Source: Metaphire vulgaris
Taxonomy: Eukaryota; Annelida; Clitellata; Crassiclitellata; Megascolecidae
Length of the DNA stretch: 64,000 nucleotides
NCBI GenBank assembly: GCA_018105865.1
Contig: JACLAT010000148.1
Location: 1 to 64,000 of the forward strand
Direction: 5' to 3'
Shown here piece by piece: positions 1 to 13,933 of this stretch. The notes under the pieces are model-generated. The model made no database searches. It had not been told where the DNA came from and saw only the letters and a program-made list of their open reading frames with translations. The position numbers and the translations under genes were made by a program. Positions within the stretch are counted from its first letter, which is position 1. Each line of letters begins with the position of its first letter.

Positions 1-110
1 ATTTATCTCATCTGTAGTTTAAAAGTAAGTAAAATCTCGTGAATTTATATAGCGTTTTCGTAAGTAAACACAGCAGCCGTTTTATTGTTAGGCTCTGGTC
101 TGAAATTGAG
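1..110. repeat. dispersed repeat with TAAGTAAG tail and TATATAGCG block
   Basis: AAGTAAGTAAAATCTCGTGA, ATTTATATAGCGTTTTCG. Related copies: 5062-5135, 10130-10215, 10885-10950, 26755-26848, 55285-55365, 58612-58740, 58880-58985. Several end in TTACTTACTT. Probably a SINE or a LINE 3' tail family; no pol III promoter recognised. Confidence 0.55.
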
Positions 111-132
111 GCAACTATCGCCAGATGATAGG

Positions 133-282
133 CTCAGGGTCCATCTTATAGTGTGTACACACTGAGGGGGACAGGGGTTGGATTTAGAGAGTTTGCATAT
201 GTACGGTGTGAAAAACGGTGGAGGGGTTGAAAATATGCCTTTTTCGTGTACCGTATGGATGAGCCCTCAAACAGGTCTTTTT
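133..282. mobile_element. MITE, GGGTCCATC / GGATGAGCCC family, copy 1
   Basis: Starts GGGTCCATCTTATAGTGTGT and ends GTACCGTATGGATGAGCCCT, so the ends are imperfect inverted repeats. The interior (GAGGGGGACAGGGG ... AAATATGCCTTTTTCGTGTA) matches the copies at 2546-2720 and 23578-23656. Superfamily not determined. Confidence 0.6.
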
Positions 283-386
283 TTATCTAATGGATCATCA
301 CGGTCGGATCATTACGGTAATGGAGAAGTTATTTTTATAATTTACATTAGACACATGTTTTCACACGGGTCCGGTTTATGTTGTAG

Positions 387-559
387 AGATTTACGACTTC
401 TCCTTATTCCGCTCCAATACAAGGAGGAGGAGGAAAGCATTCTGAGACAAAAAGAGCAAACTAAGGACGCAAACGACGCGAACTGCTGTGGATCGTTGGG
501 CGATGTGGTGCTGCGATCATCATCATCTTGTTACTTGTCCTTGCCATTATCTTTGCCAG
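387..559 (+). CDS. LAR exon: extracellular juxtamembrane and transmembrane segment
   Basis: Acceptor TTGTAG at 381-386, donor GCCAG|GTATCA. The frame ending the exon reads WIVG, then a hydrophobic run rich in I, L, V and A (about 20 residues), which fits the LAR membrane helix. Upstream in the same frame is a PYSAPI block matching the PYSEP motif that precedes the helix in LAR proteins. An in-frame TAA at about 463-465 and a one-base offset near the acceptor interrupt it. The same kind of damage occurs in the next three exons. Confidence 0.6.
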
Positions 560-1176
560 GTATCATGTATTCGTGATCTGTAAATCTAAAACCAGCCTAT
601 TGGTAACATTCAGTTGCAGATGATATGATGTTAGAAATATTGGGACACTGAAAAATAATTTCTGCTATATATGATATATTTGATTGAAAAAATATATTGA
701 ATTTAGTTGCATACATTTTATTTGCCTATCTAACGATAGAATAGATTATTTCAATCAGAGCTCAAATTGCTGGGGATTGGGGTTCAACTCTCCCTTTAAA
801 ATGGTATACCAGTGGTATTTACATAAGGCAGTGGGACTGTCTCTGATAATACTCATGATGCCCCCTTTCATTTTCTCACAATTAGCACTGATTTCAAAGC
901 CAATTTGTTTGTGGAGTACACATTTTGCACAATTTGCTTTCAAACTAGACATCTGAGACATCTAGCAGATATAAAAAGTCTGTGACTTCTCTGAGTGTTG
1001 TCAAAATTCCGTCATCTTGTTTTATTTGCAAAATTGCGAATGACATCATAGGTTACACCGTTACACACTTGCATTAGATATTTGTATATTTGTTATAATT
1101 ATGAATCTGAATTTTGCATAATTCAAATTCCTGTTGCATTGACAGCTCGTTGAGATATTTGTTTTGTTGTCTTATA

Positions 1177-1214
<38 letters not shown>

Positions 1215-3945
1215 TTATACAGGACAATTTCTAGAGCGCCGTAGGCATAACTAACAAGGTCAAAGTCAAAAGCGTTTTACAAATGTAAAGCTTAAATTTA
1301 AACTTACAAATGTAAAGCTTAAACTATGTGGCATCATTTTCTTTATCTCTTTCGTCTTAGAATGTAAATTTTCTCAAAGCAGTATAAGGGAAATAGACTG
1401 GTGCTTTCTGTTCTCTAAGATCATTTTGACAATTAAAATCTCACCTTTACCTAAGCAACTCCTAAAGCAGAAATGCCTGGGAATGGGATATGAGAGGAGC
1501 TACATAAAATAAAAGCATTGCATTGCATTGCATGCCACATGCAGCATATGTCAGAGTAGAAGACAGTTGTTCAATCTGTTTTGGCTTGTCCTATTCCCCT
1601 TCGATTTGCTCTCCCCGCTTAATCTGACTGATCTTTCCGGCTTGACCCAGGGCCATATTTATGGGCTGAGGGGCTGTAGCCCCGGCCCACCCATGAAAAT
1701 AGGCCCATTGATTTTCGAGATAACGTTATTTTTTGCTTGTCAGTACGATTTGGAAAGGAGATAACCTTTTTACGTGTCAGAGATTTTCAGCATAGGCGAC
1801 GGCCTTTTTTCTCAGCCACCCGGCCCGCTCGGACCTTAATCCGGCCCTGACTTGACCTGACACTAACTCAGATTGATTTGTGCGCCATCGCTCATGCCCC
1901 AGGCATTATGATAATGGCGCCAGCTGGTTGGTTGATTGATAGATAGATAAGACTGCTGTTATGACCTCGACTTTTTAGACGACGGAGATCCAATAATCGA
2001 TATCCATCTGCCGAAACTCTTGACTGCTCCTACCACCTGGAGATATCCTGGCTCATCCGACTGATCCGTTGAGATGAGGAGACTGCATTTCCAAACACCC
2101 GGTATAAATACCTGAATTAGATCATCTCCATCATAATTTCTCTTTAGGCAACATAGTGGCAATGACGATGATAATGATGATGGTCTATATCCTGTGACCT
2201 GTAGCATAGCATGAGTTACCATCGTTCAGGACAAGTTAATGCTTCCTTTCACCCATCTGTTAATGACTCGTTAAAACAATTTATTAATGTATTGAAATTC
2301 TTATGAATTTAATGTCAGTAAATTTGAGTTGAATTCAAGTTTGCCTTCAAATGTTTAGACAATGCTATTAAAATTTACATCATTTCTCTATTGAATTGAT
2401 GTGGATAGTGGATGCTATGGATGTATTTCTGCATTTCTACATTTGTCTTTTTGTGACAAACGCAGTTTTTCAAATCTCGTTTTAGATATTTAGGCTCAGG
2501 GGAATATTCTTTGGTCTCTTCATCAAATAAGGAATGCTGAGTGAGGCTCATATGGTCCACCCATATAGTATGTACGACAGAGTCCCCTCTGTGTGCATAA
2601 TGAGGACACAGAGGGGGAGGAGGGAGGATTTGGAGATTTTCCTATGTAAGCTGTGTGCAACGGGGGCGACGGTTGAAACTATGCCTTTTTGCATATGTAC
2701 TATATGGATGAGCCCTAATGTTACTACACTGTCACTGCTGCACTAACAGCAATGCTTCCACAATATTTATGGCATTACATGTTATTGCATGTCAATTGAA
2801 AAGCAAGGTATTAATATTAGTCAACTTCTATAGAGCCATTCTAGTAATGCTCTGGCATCGGGTCGATGATACTTTGCATTTGAATCGTAATCCACAATTG
2901 TCATATCCAATAAGTCAATCTGAATTTCTGGTCCCGGTTAAGATAACAATCTGTTGCTTGCATTACCATTTTGCATCTGGGTCGTATAGCCATGATGAGT
3001 CATCCTCCGATTCCGTTGCTCAACTTTCTGCGACATCGACGCTTGTGCTTTAATTCATTGATCGCGATTTTCAAGAGTACGAATCAATCAACCGGCCAGC
3101 AGTTTACGGGGGACGTCCGAACCTCCCGAGGTCAACAAGCCAAAGAATCGCTACGCCAACGTAATTGCCTCACGACCATTCGCGTGTCATACTGCAGTCA
3201 CTAGATGGCGCTCCGGCAGCGACTACATCAACGCCAATTACATGGATGGTTACAGAAAGCAGAATGCCTACCATTGCCACCCAGGTAGTGCACGTATCAC
3301 TATGGCTGGAAAAAACCTAGGTTTAGAAATGAAATGTTGGTTTTTAGGTTTTAATGTTTGGCATGTCAACATCCGTTGACCCTTCTCTATAGTGTTGTCA
3401 CTTATGTGTTCAGCTCAGGAATACCAGGATTGTGAATTTGGGGTGTCAACATCAAATTGGGGTGTCTGAGTGCTAATTAGGTATGCATTTTGTATGCATA
3501 CCATTGTCACATTACCAAATTTGGGGGTGTCGACTCAAATTGAGAGATTGGGGGATGTTAAGGGTTGTAAAATATCCTGGTTCAGCTGTCTGCAGATAAT
3601 AAGAAACCTTTAAATCAGCTGCTGTTTCTCGCGATATAACCTGATGTTTTTTTCTGACCAAGACTTACTGCTGGTTTCTGGTTTTTTTCCTCAGGTCCAT
3701 TGCCGGAAAACCTTCGGCGCATTTCTGGCGGATGGTCTGGGAGCAGCGGGCGCTATTCTTGTGATGATTACGAAACTTGAAGAGCGCGGCCAAGTCAGTA
3801 CGTAAACAGTTTCGACTCTGTAGACATTTGATCGCCACTGTTTGGGAATAGAAACGGAATTTTATCTGTAATCTACTCATTTGCTTCATTTTCAACGACA
3901 CACACTCACACACATGTGTATATATGTATGTATGTATGTGTGTGT

Positions 3946-4003
<58 letters not shown>

Positions 4004-7000
4004 TAGACTTTGGTCTGTGGAAATAATTGTTACCTTTACTTTTTAATCTGTTGTATGTATTACTGTATTAGTCTTAATTAAGCAATTTGCAATCATTTGA
4101 TTAAAGTTGAACAATTAGAAATGTTGGATTAGCAAGCAAAGTTTTGTATGTTTTGGTGTATTCTATTTTTCATTGTTTTTCTGGTGTGTTTCAACATCCC
4201 CCATTTAGTCTTATTTTTCCACAGTGTAAAGAATACAGCAGCACACTGATTTTGACCACCTGCATCAAACTATGTGTAGCAAATAAAATGATTCTCAAAT
4301 TTTAGGAAATTATAATTTTTGAAAACTGAATTCATTTTGGTCATACTGAATCCATGTTTCTTGCTGGTCAAACTATATTTTGCAATTAGCTGCAAATAAA
4401 GATGATGATACTTTGATAATGTTGGTATTCAGGTGATTAGCATGGGCAGCTAAGGGCGCCATAAGATACGCCATGCTCGAGTGGTGGGTCTCAAGAAAGT
4501 GTGACAGTTTAGGCGGTGACGTGCTTTATGGATGGCCCCTAAACTGCCCGTGACATTTGGATATTTGTGAATTTAAATCATTTTCAGATAAAATGTGATC
4601 AATATTGGCCGACGAGAGGAACCGGTCGCACGGAGTCATGCACGCGACGCTTGTTGACGCTGCCGAGCTTGCCATTTATACAATACGGACATTTCTTGTT
4701 ACTCAAGTGTGAGATCACATGACTTTTCCTATTGAAAATGGAAGTTCTTGAGAATTACAGAATAAAAAGTTATCATAAATATTTTTCTCTAACATTTCTA
4801 CCAGGTTTAATCTAGGCTGTTTCTGGGGGATTGCCTTTTCACCCCGGGAATTTCAAACTCCCCTGAAATTTTGGCATATTACATCAACTAACAGCAGCCC
4901 CTAGCTGACTTACCCCCGGGGCTTGTCAGTTTCCCCTCACCCTGAGTCCAGAGTCTAGATTAAACACTGATTTCTACAATGAAAATGACAGATAAATGTG
5001 ATTTTATTTAAGATTAAAGTTTAGAGTACGAATCTCTTGCTGTCCTAGTTTGACATTCAGAAGTAGGTAAGATCTTAGAATTTCTATAGCGCTTTCAAAA
5101 GCAACACCGCAGTAACTCCTTATTCTGTGCACTTAATCTTAGTATGACTATGAAGTAGCTATACTGCCAAAAGGTCATTCATGCAGGGTCATTTGATGTT
5201 ACAGCTATGGGGGAAAATGATTTTTTTAAGAGAAATGAAATTGAGTTTATAAAGAAAAAACTTGAGGAGAAGTTACCAAGAAGGGAAGGAAATTGTGATC
5301 CAGAATTTGTTAATCGTCCATGGTGTAGACCAGTGTTTCTCAAACTGTGAGTCATGACCAAAAGTGGGTCATGGCTCAGTCCAATGAGTCGTGGGGTAGC
5401 GTGAAATTAGATTCAAAAGTGTAATTTTTCTAACCAACATCACAATGTCACAAGCGTTGAAAGCAGAGACGTCATTTCACTGTTTTAGGGGCAACACTTT
5501 CACAGCCTGACAAGTTACAAGTTTGCGAAAAAGTTGACGACCTTTTTGCTCGTCAGTCATTTTTTACGATTAGTTCAGTGGCGTAACCAGAGTCAAAATG
5601 ATGTAACCCGGGCAGATGACCATGGGCTGTCCATAAATTACGTAAAAGCAATTTTTTTTTGTGCGGATTTTAATCCACCCCCTTTCCGCCTTATCAACAG
5701 TTGTCACACTTTTCAAACCCTTGCCTCTTTTGTTTACGTAATTTATGGACAGGCACTCGATAAAAATATTTCTTAAAATTAACACGAGGATTTTAAACTG
5801 ATCCCATTTCACGAGGCAACGCAATTGCTCAGCAGATGACTTTAAAGAGTGAATCCATAGACCTACCTTTGATCCGTTGCGTGCTGCCAATCAGGTTCAC
5901 CAAATGGTGAGCTTTCTTTGCTCTGGTAACGACAATAGAAGCAATACGCAGTATCCTGCTGAACAGAATTAGCCAACCATGGAAATTCTGCAATATAGTT
6001 AGTAACTTTGAAACGACGTTTGACTGATTTCTTGGCTCCAAAATATTTCCATGGGTATGTATGCAATTTAGGCTACACTGTTATCTAGTTCTCAGGAACT
6101 GTCCTCTGGGCTCTTATTCAGAGGCTGAGACTGTTTATTCTGTTCATTTCTACAGTAGAGTTCGCAACGACGCCGATATTTTAACTGTCTGGCAAGTGTC
6201 TGGCAATGATGACTAGTTGCACTCGACGAAGAGTTTGGCATACGTCATCTGATGTTTCTAAGCATATAAGCAGTTATGTTCAGCTCTTTAGAATTCTTGA
6301 GAAATCCAAACGCAGGCAACTTTTTACAATCCAGACGCTGTGTCCGTGAAACGATGCCTTTCAAAAATATGACTATACTCGAAATTGTGAGTAAAACAAA
6401 AATTTACTCTTGGCGCGAACTGTAATAAGCGTCAACTCTTAAAGCAAACCCACCTGCTCTGATATTATACAGTACAAAGGAATTTTAGGAATGCTCTCTT
6501 AATGTCAATGTGACTTGTTGCCCAGTGCTGACCTTCCCGTTTCAGACCAAATACACAGGGAAATCGGAGTACCTCTCGGGTCAAAAAGGTCAAATCAAAG
6601 CAGCTGCCATTTTTTCTTCTATAAGGCGGGTCGACCCGACCTGACCCGACCCGACGAGGGTCTTTCGAGCGCACCCAGGTCAAAGCTGCTTCAGCTATCC
6701 CTGGTATCAGTCGGCATTCATAAATCTTCACCCATCGCCAGATCGCCAATCATCACATTACGCTGTAGATAGCGTTCACTTCGGTAGAGGAAGATGCATA
6801 GGAAATGAATGGTCCATAGGGACAGGCGATTACCGCCATAACTGAAATTCGATATATCACGCAGATACATATACTTGCCAAACAAAATGACTGTAGGCCT
6901 AGTAATTACTGAACTTCTAACTGATACCTGTAACCTGTGACACGTATTCCAGATACTTTAGTTTTAGACTATTAGAATAGTATTGCAATGACGTACACGG

Positions 7001-9086
7001 CAGTGCAAAAGTAAGCAAATCCAAATAATAAAGACATAATTTTTATATTTTGTCAACCCGGGCAGAAATTTTTCAACCCGGGCAGAAAGCAAAGTAACCC
7101 AGGCATTGCCCGGCGTGGTTACGCCACTGGATTAGTTACTTCAGATTACTCGATATCAAGCACTCCTTTAGGGCATGTAAAAACTAAATAACACAAACGC
7201 TGGCGAAAAATTTTTTTCCTAAAAATCAGGGGGGGCAAATGCCCCCCCTGCCCCCCAAATGACGTCCCTGGTTGAAAGTTACAAATAGGTTAAGGTTTAA
7301 AGAAATTTCTATGCCTGGAATCCTCCATGCACGGCTTATGTTAAAATGATTAGTATCCAAACCGATGAAGTGGGTCGCAGTTCCAAAAAGTTAGGGAAAG
7401 TCTAGGCTCTATAATATAATAGGCTCTATAATATTTTTAAAAATTAATCTTATTTTGCAATAACGCAAAGAAAGCGTATTGTGACCATTTTGCTCTGAAA
7501 CTCCACTTTCAGGTTCATTCTTTTCACCTTGCGGTTAGGCGATTTTGCCAATTTCATAAGATTTTAAGACGCGTAATAAAGGTGCGTTCCTGGCAAAATT
7601 ATAAAAGATAATTTTCAAGAAATTTCAATATCTATTTCTCTTCCCTTGTCTTATTTGACAACGATAGGAATAATTATGATTAATATATTTTTGCTATATT
7701 TTCATTCGAATTGAATCAGAGCTTTTTGCTTTGCCATTTAATCAAAATTCAGAAGATTTTTCAACTAACGTTCGCCAGATGGCCTAATGCATTTTTATTT
7801 CACTTGCTAGGATTAGGGTCGCGGCGCATTACAAAACCGCTGAAGTGGGCCGCGGTTCCAAAATATTTGGAAAATCCTGGTGTAGACAGCAGAGGGATGC
7901 TGAATTTTGAGTTCCAAAGTTCTGATGTAGCATAAGAAAAAGCACAGTTGCAAATTTTGAGAGATGATTGATTCAGGGGACGAAGGAAAGTGACATGAGA
8001 GGAAGATCGAGTAGATCGAGGATTTTGTGGGATTATCAGATTTCATGGGTAGACTGGTTTTGATGTATGAAGTGAGTTATAACTCATCAATATAATTTTA
8101 TATTTAATGCATTCTGCTAATTTCAGCCAGAGATTTGAGTAATGGAGTAATGTGCAGAATTCAGGTGATTTGATAACTGCGCGAGATAAAGCATTTTGAG
8201 TCGATTGGAGTTTACATATGGAAGCTTTTGGAAGATTGTGAAACAGTGAGTTGCAGTAGTCTAACTTCGAGTGTACTACTGAAGTGGCAATAGTGGGAAG
8301 CAGTTTTAATATCAATGTAGGGCCGAAGGTGGCGTAGATCTCGAATGTGATCATTACCTGTTTGTGATAGTTGTGATGTGAACTTCGAAATGAAGGGAAA
8401 TACGTAATCAGTGTTTAATCTAGACTCCTGGACTCGAGGGGGGGAGGAAACTGACAAAGCCGGAGGGGAATTCTGCTAGGGGGCTGCTGTTAGTTGATGT
8501 AGTATGCCAACATTTCTGGGAGGAATTTGAAATTTCCGGGGGGGGGGAGAAATGGCAATTTTCCCCCGGAAACGGCCTAGATTAAACCCTGTACGTAATG
8601 CACAAGGCATGTTTCTGTATGTTTGTTTGTTTAAATCATGTGTGTGTGTGTTTCTAGAATGGCTATCCGGAGCGATTGGAGGTGCGTCAATTCCAGTTCA
8701 CTGCTTGGCCTGACCACGGCGTCCCTGAGCACCCTACACCACTCCTCATGTTCATGAGGAGGGTGAAGGCCATGCAACCATCTGACTCCGGTCCAGGCGT
8801 TGTCCACTGCAGGTCAGCTCAAGTTAAGACGAACGAACTGAAGGTGGTCAGATGAAGCAATCGGTTGAGAGAGAGATGGTCAACAGACCACGTGACCAGT
8901 TCTAGATAATTATTTGTCATCATTTATTCTGTTGTGATGAATGGTTGAAATTGTTGCCAAATACTTTGAGATTCACAAAATGTGGTGATATTAGTAAAGT
9001 TTTGATCAAGTTCCTAACTTTAAGGCCTGAAAACTAAAACTAACTTCTCTCTCCCTCTCTGTCTGTCTCACTCTGTCTCCCTCTCC

Positions 9087-9167
<81 letters not shown>

Positions 9168-11769
9168 AAGACTGCAATTTCAATGTTCTTGCAATAGACT
9201 TAAGACTAACATAAATAAACAAAGGATCATCATCATCATCATCATCACGCCATGACTGAGGCCAGATTCAGACTGTGTATATCTCGGTTCATTTGACTTC
9301 TCTGAGCGAATCACTAACTGTAGAGTAATTTTAAATAACCTCTTATTTGGAAATTTTTTTATTTGTAAGTCTGCATTATTTTTGTGTAGAATTTCAATTA
9401 CTACGACGTCCTTTGGCTTTATTCTTGCATTTTTCGAATGTGCTTGCTATAGCGCCGGTGTTGGGCGAACTGGCGCCGTCATCGTCATCGACGCGATGCT
9501 CGAGAGGATCAGGCACGAGAAGACGGTCGATATCTACGGTCACGTGACCTGCCTTAGGGCGCAGCGCAACTACATGGTACAGACGGAGGACCAGTACATT
9601 TTCATACACGACGCGCTTCTCGAAGCCGTGCAGTCGGGAAACACCGAAGTCCTGGCCAGGAATCTGTACGCGCATATTCAGAAGTTGACCCTCGTTGAAC
9701 CGGGAGATGCCATCAATGGAATGGAAGTGGAGTTCAAGGTCAGCTTTTGAAATGTCAAGCTCCTTGAATGATTGGACTTTGTTTGTTTAATCGTTTTCGT
9801 AATTTTGTCTAGATTTTTTTATTGACTTTGATCACAAAATTCATTCGTCGGTTTGTGACTTTGTACCGTTGCTCAATGATTTTTATTTCTTTTTGTGTCC
9901 ATTTTGTGACTCAGAAGTTTCCAATAACCTTCCTCTAGTTCTTTATTCCTCCATAAAAATTTGTTAAGTTAGTAAACCTCATATGTTAGGGTACATCGAG
10001 GCCATAAATCATGTTAATAATACTTTGGCATAGACAAACACGTCCCAACCATGATGACCCTTTGGATAAAATGACCTTACCAGACTGATCCCCACCTTTT
10101 GGCTACAGCTGCTTCAAATTTAGACTGGGCACCAAAGAATAAGTAGTTATTGCAATACTACTTTTAAAAGCGCCATATAAATTCGCAAGATTTTTATTTA
10201 CTTACTTACTTGTTTGCATCGTTTCACATTCTGCATCTTTTTAGCGTATGTTTTGGATGATATTTGTGTAACTGAGATTATCATGATGTGTAGTGTAAGG
10301 CTTGTATTGCTTATGGCTTACTGTCTGCTGTATTTTGTCTTCTTGCAGAAATTGTCCACTAACAAGGCCAGTCAGTCTAACTTTGTGAGCGCCAACTTAC
10401 CAAGCAACAAGTTTAAAAATCGTCTTGTCAACATTTTACCTTGTGAGCAGAATAATCTTCATTTCTGCTTTGCACTTATTCTTGCATTTATTTGCACTAA
10501 TTTCCAATGAATCAAGTGCTGAAAATACCTTTCAATATCATGTGGTTTTTACTGAGTTACCATAATCCTAATTTGAATGTACTTAATTTTATGCAATTTA
10601 ACTATTCTGGTATATGTGGCGCTACAGAAGTTGTTTGATTTGATTCCCTTTGACTTTAAGTTGTCCTAGCAATGATGGTTCTATCTGCCGATGACAGTGC
10701 CGTATTATATTCGGTCTTTGGAAGTTATTTGATCTTTTATTCTTGTTTGCCTCATTTGCAAGACAGAATTTCACAAAATGTCGTTGACTGGGATATCAAA
10801 TCGACTTTAGCGTGTCTTTGTTCGCTCAAATTTTTCCTTTGAATTTTTAAAACTGTTTTTCATTTGCTCCTTTGTGTAATATAAATGTCTAAGAATAAGC
10901 AGCTACCTTTTATATAAACACTATATAAATTCACAAGATTTTAATTTACTAAATATTTTTTGTTTTGTTTTTCAGATGAATCTGCTCGTGTACCGTTGCA
11001 GCCAATTAGAGGAGTTGACGGCTCTGATTACATCAATGCTTCCTTTATCGATGTAAACATTTCTGATAATCTGAGCACGTTAGATCGTACACAAGATAGC
11101 AATGCCATTTTTAGCCAGATAAAGTAGTTGTACAAAGATACTAATCAAACAGTGGCAAGCAATTTTATTTTGATTAGATTATAAGGTAGGTTGATGTTTG
11201 ATGTTCCTTATTTAATACTCGTGCACACCAATCACATTACTGATGGCAGAAATAAATTAAAGACATCTTAGTTAATATGCCAACTTATATAGCGCTATAG
11301 CAGGCCAAGATCAAGAGCGCTTTACATATTGCACTTAAATGAGATGTTAAACGAGTGCGTCTTTAGTCTCGTAGTGAGCATTTCAAGATTAGTCACATTG
11401 GTCACAAAGTCGGGCAGCAAGTTCCAAAGGAGGGGATTCTTTGATCCCTTTTAGGATTTGTGCCCAGGTCAGCACACCAACCTGACCTTAATCTTCCTTG
11501 TTGTTGTCTTTTCAGAGCATAATACTTGTTTCATCTGAATTTCTTCTCTATATCTTTAATCTTTATATAACACTTCGATCAGTGTTTTATTTGTTTGCCA
11601 ACATTTTTATTTTCTTCCTTTGTTTAATTAAATTTGGCCTCTAACCTTGTTACCAATCAGACTCCTTTTGCAGAGTTTCCAAACCACTTCAGCATAATTA
11701 ATAATTAATAATTATTTCTTCTCATAGCTTCTGTGAAGTCATCTATTGCAAGATGTTTCCTCAGGCAAC

Positions 11770-11818
<49 letters not shown>

Positions 11819-13879
11819 TTTTAGAGTGGTTCAGTAGGGTCTGTGCTAGAACCACTCTACATTAACTGTTCTCTCTTAACATTTCCTAACACAGTCAATT
11901 GTGAATTTACTAATGATGTCCTAGGCTGTTTTGGGAGTGTCAGAGATACAAGTTTCAGGATACATACTGTATATAGATACAGTAAAAATATCCTGTATCC
12001 TTTATCTAGATACATTTTGGAACAAGTATCGTATATCAGTATCTCTGATACATTTCACTAAATGTATCATTATCTTATCTTAACAAATGTTTCATACCCA
12101 ACACTGTACCCAGGGATATCGGTACAGAAGAGCGTACATTGCGACGCAAGGACCAATGCCTGCTACAACAGAAGACTTCTGGCGAATGCTGTGGGAACAT
12201 AATTCGACAATTGTTGTAATGTTGACCAAACTCCGTGAAATGGGAAGGGTAAGAATTAGAGATTATTGCTACATTTTGGGGAAGAGGAGGTGGGGTGGGG
12301 GTGGGGTGACGTTTTTATTTTGCGTCTCATCCATACATTGTGTTAAACATTGCTTTTGAAATATAATAAAATAAAGTGATCAGGAAGCTACTGTAGGTAA
12401 GCCTGTGTGAAAACCACTGTTGTAACTCTCCACATTCAATAATCTAGTTTTCTGAGATAACCTCTGAATCCGTTTACTGTTTCAACTGTCACTCCCACCT
12501 TGTCCAGACTGAAACATATTTTTGATCTTTAATCCAATTACTATTTGGTTCTGAACTTGTTTCAACATCCTTTTCTGATTTTTATAATTTGATTTCTTAA
12601 CTCCTTGCTTCCACTAGCCGTACTATACATCCTCCAGCCATTTATATGGTGATCAGCATTTAGCAACAGTTGTTTTTCAAACAGTTTACACTTGGCATGT
12701 AACAACAGCATGTGGCAGTCCAGTGGTTAATGAATGAAACTGCCAATTATGAGATCTGAGGTTGTAAACGAGTTACATCAGGTGCTTACCCGGCGCAGGA
12801 CTGGAGCTAGGCGCCCATGAAGTCTGCAAATATGGGAGGCCAGGCGGTTGCAAGCATGGGCGCTCACAGAAATTTTTCCAGGAGGAGCAAAACACAATGG
12901 TCATGGTCATTCGCAATGGGCAAGAGTTATCAGTGGAGTGCCTCAGGGCTCAGTGCTTGGGCCATTGCTTTTTCTAATATATATAAATGACATCGATGAA
13001 GGATTACTGTCCAAAATTTCAAAGTTTGCCGATGACACAAAGTTATGCAGAAATATAGACTCGGAGGAGGATGCAAAAATTTTACAAGAAGATCTAAGGA
13101 AATTGTTTCAGTGGTCTGTGGACTGGCAGATGCTTTTCAATATTGATAAATGTTCTGTAATGCATGTTGGGAAGTCTAATAATGGTAATGAATATTCTTT
13201 AGGGGGGAAGGTTCTAACCACAACAGAAAAAGAAAGAGACTTGGGGATAATCACCCATAGAAGTATGAATCCATCTCACCAATGCATGGAGGCAGCAAAA
13301 AGGGAAACCAAATGTTGGGAATGGTGAAAAGGACAATTGTGAGTCGTGACAAAGAGATAATCATTAAACTTTATAAGTCATTAGTAAAGGCCTCATCTGG
13401 AATACTGTGTTTCAGGCTTGGAATCCATTCTTGAAAAAGATATAGAACTTTTAGAAAAAGTGCAAAAGACGAGCAACGAAGATGGTCAATGGGTGCCATA
13501 ATTTAAGCTACGAAAAAGACTTCAATATTGTGGACTGACAACATTAGAAAGGAGAAGAGAAAGAGGATTTGATAGAAACATACAAAATAATGACTGGGAA
13601 AGTAGATGTGCCATATGATCGATTCTTTACATTGGCACACTATAGCAGCACAAGAGGCCACAAGTGCAAAATGTTTAAGCAGAGGGTTGGTCCAAGAAAG
13701 AAAAACTTTTTTAGTGCAAGGGTTGTGGATAAATGGAACAGTTTGGACGAGGTGGGAGTGACAGTTGAAACAGTGAACGGATTCAAAGGCTATCTAGATA
13801 AACTAGGTTATTGAATGCAGATGGTTACATCAGTGGTTTTCACACAGGCTTACTTAGCCTCCTAAACCACTTAAAATCA

Positions 13880-13933
<54 letters not shown>

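Larger units (their letters stand above)
5464..7270. mobile_element. hAT-type MITE, CAG(A/G)GACGTCATTT family, second level
   Basis: Ends CAGAGACGTCATTTCACTG and CCAAATGACGTCCCTG. Perfect 8-bp duplication GTTGAAAG at 5456-5463 and 7271-7278. Contains GTTGACGACCTTTTTGCTCG, a version of the shared core motif. Interrupted by the element at 5576-7129. Related copies at 40468-40826 and 44082-44313. Confidence 0.9.
5331..7879. mobile_element. hAT element with CAGTGTTTCTCAAACT end, outer level of a nest
   Basis: Left end CAGTGTTTCTCAAACTGTGA, right end AAATATTTGGAAAATCCTG. Perfect 8-bp duplication GTGTAGAC at 5323-5330 and 7880-7887. The CAGTGTTTCTCAAAC end and GTGGGTCGC words resemble widespread hAT elements. 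Its right end is internally duplicated (7369-7408 and 7842-7879). Interrupted by the element at 5464-7270. Confidence 0.85.

Noticed and set aside
9040..9222. RERERER ORF
   Set aside because: It is the (CT)n microsatellite read on the minus strand.
12848..13327. Reverse transcriptase as a retrovirus or retron
   Set aside because: [19 protein letters not shown] and FADD with an (ATT)n tail, 5' truncation and no LTR, gag, protease or integrase indicate a non-LTR LINE.
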